Below are positions 1-4,413 of a stretch of DNA of 6,463 bases, piece by piece. Location: contig CAYPST010000166.1 in assembly GCA_964413425.1 (NCBI GenBank), forward strand, positions 1-6,463. The letters are read 5' to 3'. This DNA comes from DATFLS01 sp964413425. GTDB lineage: Bacteria > Fidelibacterota > JAANXI01. How positions within the stretch are numbered: the stretch's first letter is position 1; each line of letters opens with the position of its first letter. The translations under genes and the position numbers were made by a program. Below the pieces are notes generated by a model, which saw only the letters and a program-made list of their open reading frames with translations, was not told the origin of the DNA and made no database searches.

Positions 1-320
1 ATAAATAACTTCTCCTCTTCCGGATCACTTTTATAAGCTTGGAGTGTTTGCTCTCTGCCGTGGATCGAAAACCGAAATTCGCCCCATCGAATAAATTCTT
101 GCTCGTCACCTCTGGTATATGCCATCCTGACTACTTCCTTTTCCTGATGTTCCTGCAGTGCAGGTTCAAACCTGTAGTTTTGGTCGGGAGGAAAATAATC
201 CAGTCCATTGAATTTGCTGCGATCTTCAGGAGGTATCGGTGAGCTGGGATATTTTGCAAAGAATTCGTCCTTTCTCGCTCGCTCTCTCTCCAGATTCCTC
301 TCATAGTCAGATACTTTCAT
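1..320 (-). CDS. DUF1684 family protein, N-terminal part (runs off window edge)
   Basis: This open frame runs from an ATG at 320 to the left edge with no stop: 106 complete codons plus two bases. It is led by AGAGG about 6 bases before the ATG. The translation starts with a charged helix (MKVSDYERNLERERARKDEF) and continues with SPIPPEDRSKFNGLDYFPPD (residues 27-46), NYRFEPAL (48-55) and a strand-rich part, FIRWGEFRFSIHGREQTLQAY (76-96, here split as FIRWGEFRF and SIHGREQTLQAY). The order 'F-x-GL-x-YFPPD-x-x-YRF' followed by 'G-x-x-x-F-x-x-x-G-x-x-x-x-L-x-x-Y' is the pattern I know for DUF1684. Members are about 160-290 residues and end in a glycine-rich GGRY-like motif, which would lie outside the window. 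The biochemical role of the family is not established, so none is assigned. I see no signal peptide. It is preceded by tRNA-Cys, about 187 bases upstream on the same strand. Confidence 0.85.
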   Translation of the reverse strand, partial: MKVSDYERNLERERARKDEFFAKYPSSPIPPEDRSKFNGLDYFPPDQNYRFEPALQEHQEKEVVRMAYTRGDEQEFIRWGEFRFSIHGREQTLQAYKSDPEEEKLF

Positions 321-506
321 TTTTTATCCTCTCTGCAAGTAGGTCTTATAACCTGATAATTAAATCATTGCAGGATGAATCCTCAGCGCCTTCACAACTT
401 TCAAAGACTCATAGTCCGGCATTTCTACCGATTTGAAGTCTTCTTTGATGCACTCATTAACACAGATATTATTCCTACCTTCATAGCTTATCTATCAAGA
501 GATTCG

Positions 507-578
507 AGGCAGCGCCTGGAATCGAACCAGGAAACAAGGACTTGCCATCCTTCCCCTTAGCCATTTGGGTACGCTGCC
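507..578 (-). tRNA. tRNA-Cys (GCA), with G instead of U at position 33
   Basis: Read on the minus strand, the cloverleaf is clear. A perfect 7-bp acceptor stem pairs GGCAGCG with CGCTGCC. A 3-bp D stem (CCC/GGG) carries the A13-A22 mismatch often seen in tRNA-Cys. A perfect 5-bp anticodon stem (AAGGA/TCCTT) encloses the loop TGGCAAG. The variable loop is short (GTTT). A perfect 5-bp T stem (CCTGG/CCAGG) carries the loop TTCGATT. Anticodon GCA and discriminator base U73 (position 507) both indicate cysteine. The 3' CCA is not encoded. The oddity is base 33, which is G where U is almost universal. The gene may be a divergent functional tRNA, a decaying copy, or a sequencing error. No convincing -35/-10 pair is visible just upstream. 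Confidence 0.87.
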
Positions 579-650
579 TCTTTTTTCGATAGAACAATTT
601 CTTTCACAATTCCTGTTTCTGCCATGCGCAATGATATCCTGGTCATTTTC

Positions 651-674
651 ATTGTGATGAGAAGCATTCACAAT
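651..674. repeat. Perfect 7-bp inverted repeat ATTGTGA-N10-TCACAAT
   Basis: The arms 651-657 (ATTGTGA) and 668-674 (TCACAAT) match perfectly around a 10-base spacer. They lie between the tRNA gene and the first MITE-like element. The shape resembles a dimeric-regulator operator. The half site resembles TGTGA/TCACA of CRP-FNR proteins, but their usual spacer is 6, not 10, so no regulator is named. Confidence 0.45.
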
Positions 675-681
675 AGAACTT

Positions 682-693
682 TATAAATATTTA
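682..693. repeat. Left target-site duplication of element 1
   Basis: TATAAATATTTA lies immediately outside the left terminal repeat, and the same 12 bases occur in direct orientation immediately outside the right end (918-929). The core TAAATATTTA is itself a palindrome, so the copies read alike on both strands; a role as an extension of the terminal repeats is the alternative. Confidence 0.7.
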
Positions 694-917
694 TGGCTAT
701 TAACTTAACTCAGTTTTCTCTGCCTCCCTCCGGGGTTTGGGGATGGTGGGATTGCCTTTGCCGGAAATATCGTGCTCCTGACGGGGCATGTCCCACCAGA
801 ACGCCTGGAGACGCCGGCTTTTCGGTCCCGGAGGGACGGCGCAGACATTCCTCGATGTCCTTTTCAAACAGATGGGGCCTGCATTCGGGCCTCTCTGCTC
901 AGCAAACTTAATAGCCA
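694..917. mobile_element. MITE-like non-autonomous element 1 (224 bp)
   Basis: The element starts TGGCTATTAA (694-703) and ends TTAATAGCCA (908-917), a perfect 10-bp terminal inverted repeat. A second conserved block lies about 6 bases further in: CTCAG at 709-713, and CTGAG when the right end is read inward. It is flanked by the perfect 12-bp duplication TATAAATATTTA. The interior is richer in G+C than its flanks and full of hairpins: TCCCTCCGGG (725-734) pairs with CCCGGAGGGA (827-836), GGTGGGA (745-751) with TCCCACC (791-797), GACAT (844-848) with ATGTC (855-859), and GGCC (876-879) with GGCC (888-891). No transposase is encoded; the open frames inside cross the repeats and resemble nothing. 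It shares its ends, but not its interior, with the element at 4230-4401, so both were probably moved by the same transposase acting in trans. A long target duplication is compatible with IS4-type transposases, but the family is not established. Confidence 0.8.
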
Positions 918-929
918 TATAAATATTTA
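918..929. repeat. Right target-site duplication of element 1
   Basis: This is an exact copy of TATAAATATTTA (682-693), placed directly against the right terminal repeat. The perfect match suggests a fairly recent insertion. Confidence 0.7.
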
Positions 930-960
930 CGCTCATAACTTATGATGAATAAACATATAA

Positions 961-988
961 TTGATAATGATTATCATTCTTATATAGT
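961..988 (+). promoter_or_regulatory. Sigma70-type promoter overlapped by a perfect Fur box
   Basis: TTGATA (961-966; 5/6 to TTGACA) and TATAGT (983-988; 5/6 to TATAAT) are separated by 16 bases. TGATAAT-G-ATTATCA (962-976) is a perfect 7-1-7 palindrome and fits the Fur consensus heptamer arrangement exactly. It covers the -35 element and most of the spacer, the arrangement expected for Fur repression under iron-replete conditions. A start site near 995 is inferred. The only thing downstream before the terminator at 1120 is a short transcript; the next gene is convergent. Confidence 0.8.
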
Positions 989-994
989 ATAAAC

Positions 995-1146
995 TACTGA
1001 ATAGAAGGAGTCAACAGGAATTGTGATGAGGATGTCAGAGAACCCCAACATTGAAAAATCAGACAGGTCAGAAAGCAACTCAACTATACTCGTGGAAATG
1101 ATACGAAACGAAGACAATGGAGGCGTGGTGAACGCCTCTGTTTTTC
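995..1146 (+). ncRNA. Candidate Fur-regulated small RNA, about 150 nt
   Basis: The boundaries come from the promoter/Fur box (961-988) and the intrinsic terminator (1120-1146). The unit stands alone: the gene to its right is on the opposite strand and the region to its left is a MITE-like element. There is a Shine-Dalgarno-like AAGGAG (1005-1010) and a second AGGA (1016-1019). The only frame behind them, ATG 1026 to TAG 1166 (46 residues, beginning MRMSENPNIEKSDRSES), runs through the terminator. A terminated transcript would therefore lack the stop codon, which argues for an RNA product in the manner of RyhB or PrrF. I see no primary-sequence match to those RNAs. The alternatives are a small iron-regulated peptide with read-through, or the leftover leader of a lost gene. 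Confidence 0.55.
1120..1146 (+). terminator. Intrinsic terminator of the Fur-controlled unit
   Basis: GAGGCGT (1120-1126) pairs perfectly with ACGCCTC (1132-1138) around the 5-base loop GGTGA. TG and a run of five T (1141-1145) follow. A 7-bp G+C-rich stem with a T-tract is a standard rho-independent terminator in the plus direction. Confidence 0.8.
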
Positions 1147-1320
1147 CTTTTCAGTACCAATTTTAGGAATGAGTCCCGCCCAAAATCACAAACCTCACAT
1201 CATTTCATCCATTTGAGAAATCTTCTTAATAGAAAAGATTTTATTTGCAGGGATCTGGCCGAACTATGCAAGATCCGGACTATAAAATACTGAGACTATT
1301 GTAACAACTGACATCCGGTT
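1147..1320. other. Intergenic stretch between converging units
   Basis: No gene is supported here. AAATCTT (1219-1225) and AAGATTT (1236-1242) form a 7-bp A+T-rich hairpin that could serve as a weak terminator for the minus-strand operon ending at 1321, but it lacks a convincing T-tract. A looser pair, GGATCT and AGATCC, lies near 1252-1280. A 12-residue frame starting MQDPDYK is too short to support. Confidence 0.4.
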
Positions 1321-2322
1321 CTAACGTTCAATTCCATATTTTTCTATCTTGTTGTACAGAGTAACCCGGTTTATTCCAAGTATTCTGGCTGCTCGTGTCA
1401 CATTACCTTTCATATTTTTCAGCACCCTTTGAATATGCTTCCTTTCTATCGCTTCCAGCGACATACTCCCCAGTGTTTCTCCATACTCTTGCAGCGGATG
1501 TGGGAGGTCATCGGGAGTGATCTCTTCTTCCGTACCAACCGCCAGCGCATGCTCTATAGCGTTTTCCAGCTCTCTCACATTGCCGGGCCAGTGGTATAGC
1601 ATTATGATCTCTCTGGCCTTTGGGGACAATTTTCGTTCCGGTTTGTTCATCGTCCGGACATATCTTGTGATAATAGACTCCACAAGTGGTATGATATCAA
1701 ACCGTCTTTCTCGCAGTGGAGGTACGAATATGTAGGAAACACTGATGCGTGAATAAAGTTCTTTGCTAATTTCACCATGATCGATTGCCGCTTCAAGATC
1801 CTTTTTAGTTGCACAAATCAAACGAAAATCTGATGAGATATACTCATCCCCCTTCAACCTGGTAAACATTCCTGACTTCAATACCGCCAGGATGTCCATT
1901 TGAATCCGTTCGCTCATGTCAGCGATTTCTCTCAGACACAGGGTGCCGCTGTCAGCTATCTCCAGCTTCCCTTTTCTCTGATACAGCTCACTGGCAAACA
2001 CGCCGCTGTCATGGCCGAAGAGTTCCCTTTCGAGCAGATCCTCCGGTATGGATCCACAATTCACCACTACCCTCGGATGGTCACGACGACAGCTCTCCGC
2101 ATGAATGGCGCTGGCAATCAATTCCTTTCCGGTACCACTTTCACCGTGAATGAGGACGGGAGAATCCATCGCCGCCACCTGAGTGATCTTCTCAATCACT
2201 CGCTGCATCTCCACACTCTTCCTGACTATTTTATCTATGGGTCTCAACGTAGCACTTTTCTCCTTGGACTGATCCTGGCTCTTCAATTCCTGGTGATAGA
2301 TATAATCATATTCCGGCACCAT
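1321..2322 (-). CDS. NtrC-family AAA+ regulator with degenerate sigma54-activation motifs
   Basis: This 333-residue protein has the AAA+ domain of sigma54 enhancer-binding proteins and a C-terminal Fis-type helix-turn-helix (GNVTRAARILGINRVTLYNK, 306-325), but no receiver, GAF or PAS domain; only about 30 residues precede the AAA+ domain. Walker A is intact (GESGTGKE, 60-67), as are ELFGH (100-104), PPLRERR and WPGNVRELEN. Several functional residues are not. The sigma54-contact loop GAFTGA reads GVFASE (107-112). Walker B LFLDE reads LCLRE (128-132), losing its Asp. The sensor ATN reads ATK (171-173). The first arginine finger of the FRxDLxxR motif is replaced (ISKELYSR, 185-192). By analogy with TyrR and Rhodobacter capsulatus NtrC, it may regulate without sigma54; that is inference. 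It begins 3 bases after the TAG of the preceding gene, in TAGAGGATG, so coupled translation is likely. It probably governs this operon or related redox genes. Some loss of ATPase activity is expected. Confidence 0.88.
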   Translation of the reverse strand: MVPEYDYIYHQELKSQDQSKEKSATLRPIDKIVRKSVEMQRVIEKITQVAAMDSPVLIHGESGTGKELIASAIHAESCRRDHPRVVVNCGSIPEDLLERELFGHDSGVFASELYQRKGKLEIADSGTLCLREIADMSERIQMDILAVLKSGMFTRLKGDEYISSDFRLICATKKDLEAAIDHGEISKELYSRISVSYIFVPPLRERRFDIIPLVESIITRYVRTMNKPERKLSPKAREIIMLYHWPGNVRELENAIEHALAVGTEEEITPDDLPHPLQEYGETLGSMSLEAIERKHIQRVLKNMKGNVTRAARILGINRVTLYNKIEKYGIER

Positions 2323-2325
2323 CCT

Positions 2326-4191
2326 CTACCCGAGCCCATCATCCGACAGCACCTTATCTATCCCTTCTGCTGCAATTTTGGCGTCGGCAATGGCCGTGAC
2401 CGCGTCTAAATTCGTGTTCACAATATCCCCGCCTGCAAATACATTGGGAATGGAAGTCATTCCGTTTTCGTCCACCTCCACTTTTCGCCGCTCTGTAAAT
2501 CGAAGGTTCTCAAACAGCTCCTCGGGCAGAAATGAGAAATCGGGGGCCTGGCCAATGGCTTCAATGATCATATCCCCTTCCAGAAACATCTCCTGCTCTT
2601 CATAAAATGTCGGCGCAAACCTGCCCTCTTCATCAAACACCGACTTCACCTTCATGCAGAGTAGCCCTATCACCTCACCATTTTCATCCAGTACAACTTC
2701 TTTGGGCCCCCAGGCGGGATTGAATTGTATCCCTTCTTCTCTGGCTTCTTCAATCTCTTCAGCCGTGGCCGGCAACTCATCCCAATCTTCCAGGGAAACC
2801 GTTTTGGTGATCACCTGCTCACCCGGGAACTGCAAATACTGCAATCGTAGTGCCTCTCTGGCGACATCCATAGCAACATTTCCCCCGCCGATTACAGCGA
2901 TTTCCTTGCCTACTTTGCTCCCGGATCCGATCTTGTTTTCTTCCAGAAATTCGAGGGCCAACCGGCATTTTTCCGCATTCTTCACCCGGGTAGAACGGCT
3001 GACAGTTGTACCAATACCGAGATAGACAGCGTCATATTCTCTCATCAGCTCCTCAAACATCACATCTCTGCCGACTTTTGTGTTAAACCGGAAGTCGACT
3101 CCCAGCGACGCGATGTAATTCACGTCTTTATCGATACTCTCGAGCGGCAGCCGATACAGAGGCGGCCCGATTCTCATCATACCGCCGCCGCCGGGCAGGG
3201 CATCAAAAACGACAACCTGATGACCTTTTAATGTAAGGAAATATGCAACCGATAACCCGCTGGGGCCGGCGCCAAGTACGGCAACCCGCTTCCCGGTCGG
3301 CGGCTCTGGATGTAGTTCCAGTGCCGTCTTGTAGTCCTCCACCGTATCGGCGGCATACCGTTTGAGCCATCTGATGGAAAGGGCTTCTCCCCGGATACTT
3401 AACGAACACGCACCCTCACAATACTTCATGCACACCCTGCCGCAGATAGCGGGTATAGGATTATCTTCAAATATCGTCCGCAAAGATTCGGCCGGCTTAT
3501 CTTCGTATATGGCATGAATATAATCCGAAATTTTCAGATGAGCCGGACACGCCTCTTCGCAGAGCCGGCATTCCAGACATCGCGACGCCTCCCGCATTGC
3601 CTCTTCTCTGTTATATCCGATGACCTGTTCTATGAAGGATAATTTCCGCTCCTCCGGATCCACCTGCGGCATGAGGATACGTTCAGGATCAAATAATGCA
3701 TAGTCCAGATCAGGCGCAAACCCCTCATAGTCTTTTTTGCGATGGGCCAGGCTCGCCTGCAGCACCGAATATTTGTCCTGTGGGAGAAAATGCTCCTCGT
3801 CGTTCTTTTCATCTCCGGGCAGCAGGGTAAATGTCTCGGTATCAAAATGGATGTGCAGATAATCCCTGGAAAGTCTCAGCGATCCCGGGGGGCAGATGTC
3901 CACACACAGCCCGCAGTAACAGCACCGCCCATAATCTATCTGGGGCCGCTCGTTCTTCTTGCCTTCCTGGGGTTTGGATTCGAGTTCAGGGATTTCCACC
4001 ATGGTGATGGCCTCATTGGGACAGATATCAGCACAGTTTCCACATCCTGTACAGGCTTCCCAGTCATTGAGATGGAAACCGCGATACCGTTCTGCCGGCT
4101 CTTTCAATTCGAAAGGATACCTCAGGGTCTTCGGCTTTTTAAAAAGATATTTACCGACTTTCAAAGGACTGAGAACACTCTGTTCTGCCAT
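2326..4191 (-). CDS. Fusion: NuoI-like 2x[4Fe-4S] domain + GltD/NfnB-type NAD(P)H oxidoreductase
   Basis: The protein has 621 residues. The N-terminus resembles complex I NuoI: YRGFHL (36-41), then two ferredoxin motifs, CTGCGNCADICP (47-58) and CYCGLCVDICPP (C91 onward; ligands C90, C93, C96, C100). After a linker comes the double-cluster N-domain of the GltD/DPD family: CLECRLCEEACP (205-216) and CGRVCMKYCEGAC (250-262). The FAD Rossmann motif is GAGPSG (307-312), the dinucleotide motif GGGNVAMDVAREA (435-447), and the C-terminal FAD motif FAGGDI (585-590). The basic YRR-type signature that usually follows the dinucleotide fold, linked with NADPH, is replaced by VSLEDWDELPA (465-475), so cofactor preference is uncertain. 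Predicted role: NAD(P)H is oxidised or formed at FAD and electrons pass through four [4Fe-4S] clusters to NuoB, replacing NuoE/F/G. No membrane segment is seen. The Shine-Dalgarno sequence is weak (AGAGA). It is separated from nuoD by a MITE-like element. Confidence 0.9.
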   Translation of the reverse strand: MAEQSVLSPLKVGKYLFKKPKTLRYPFELKEPAERYRGFHLNDWEACTGCGNCADICPNEAITMVEIPELESKPQEGKKNERPQIDYGRCCYCGLCVDICPPGSLRLSRDYLHIHFDTETFTLLPGDEKNDEEHFLPQDKYSVLQASLAHRKKDYEGFAPDLDYALFDPERILMPQVDPEERKLSFIEQVIGYNREEAMREASRCLECRLCEEACPAHLKISDYIHAIYEDKPAESLRTIFEDNPIPAICGRVCMKYCEGACSLSIRGEALSIRWLKRYAADTVEDYKTALELHPEPPTGKRVAVLGAGPSGLSVAYFLTLKGHQVVVFDALPGGGGMMRIGPPLYRLPLESIDKDVNYIASLGVDFRFNTKVGRDVMFEELMREYDAVYLGIGTTVSRSTRVKNAEKCRLALEFLEENKIGSGSKVGKEIAVIGGGNVAMDVAREALRLQYLQFPGEQVITKTVSLEDWDELPATAEEIEEAREEGIQFNPAWGPKEVVLDENGEVIGLLCMKVKSVFDEEGRFAPTFYEEQEMFLEGDMIIEAIGQAPDFSFLPEELFENLRFTERRKVEVDENGMTSIPNVFAGGDIVNTNLDAVTAIADAKIAAEGIDKVLSDDGLG

Positions 4192-4217
4192 AGTTTTGAT
4201 TCTCTATTCTTGTGAAT

Positions 4218-4229
4218 TTTTACCTTATA
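4218..4229. repeat. Target-site duplication of element 2 (nuoI side)
   Basis: TTTTACCTTATA directly abuts the terminal repeat and matches TATTACCTTATT at 4402-4413 in 10 of 12 positions. The two mismatches suggest an older insertion than element 1. Confidence 0.6.
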
Positions 4230-4401
4230 TGGCTATTAAGTCAGCTCAGGAAAACCGTTGAAACGGTTCATGTAAGGGACTATTTTCCCTGAACCCCCCA
4301 GAATAAATCCCGGGGTTAATACCAATGGAATCCCGTTGGGATAAGAACAATACCTGGGCTTGACCTGTTCAGGGATTTGTACTGAGTAGATTTAATAGTC
4401 A
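4230..4401. mobile_element. MITE-like non-autonomous element 2 (172 bp) inside the nuo operon
   Basis: The element starts TGGCTATTAA (4230-4239) and ends TTAATAGTCA (4392-4401), a terminal inverted repeat with one mismatch in 10. The inner CTCAG block is at 4245-4249, and CTGAG at 4382-4386 is its inverted partner. Both ends match those of element 1. It is flanked by a 12-bp duplication (10/12). The interior is palindromic: TCCCTGAAC (4286-4294) pairs perfectly with GTTCAGGGA (4367-4375), enclosing AACCCC (4292-4297) with GGGGTT (4312-4317) and ATCCC-GTT-GGGAT (4330-4342); AACCGT-TGAA-ACGGTT (4253-4268) is a separate hairpin. No coding capacity is apparent. It lies between the nuoD stop codon and the NuoI-GltD fusion gene and would be transcribed within their message. 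Confidence 0.75.
4249..4268 (-). terminator. Possible weak terminator/attenuator carried by element 2
   Basis: On the minus strand, AACCGT-TTCA-ACGGTT forms a 6-bp hairpin with four T in its last arm and just beyond. This faces the direction of operon transcription and could lower expression of the two distal genes. The stem is short and the T-tract poor, so it may only be a structural hairpin of the element. Confidence 0.3.
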
Positions 4402-4413
4402 TATTACCTTATT
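4402..4413. repeat. Target-site duplication of element 2 (nuoD side)
   Basis: TATTACCTTATT is the partner of 4218-4229. It includes two bases of the nuoD stop codon (4412-4414). It also forms part of a tandem TATTACCT-TATTACCT (4402-4417), which complicates fixing the exact duplication length. Confidence 0.6.

Noticed and set aside
557..625. 22-residue minus-strand frame beginning MAETGIVKEIV
   Set aside because: It runs 22 bases into the tRNA-Cys gene, has no ribosome site, and ends in the D-loop.
651..674. CRP/FNR-type operator
   Set aside because: The half sites resemble TGTGA/TCACA, but the spacer is 10 bases instead of 6. It is recorded only as an inverted repeat.
693..936. Two open frames, one on each strand, covering element 1
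   Set aside because: Their ends lie in the terminal repeats and target duplication, and the translations are low-complexity reads of hairpin-rich DNA.
1026..1166. 46-residue frame behind AGGA/AAGGAG in the Fur-controlled unit
   Set aside because: It crosses the intrinsic terminator at 1120-1146 before reaching its stop codon, and the sequence resembles no family I know. It is kept only as an alternative within the ncRNA entry.
1900..2409. 169-codon plus-strand frame across the regulator and fusion genes
   Set aside because: It lies antisense to two genes with strong family motifs and looks like a shadow frame.
3742..4261. Two plus-strand frames of 157 and 100 codons over the NuoI-like region
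   Set aside because: They are antisense to the ferredoxin motifs and have no ribosome site or recognisable sequence.
4230..4401. CRISPR array or riboswitch between nuoD and the fusion gene
   Set aside because: There are no regular direct repeats. The structure is explained by a terminal-inverted-repeat element with a flanking duplication.
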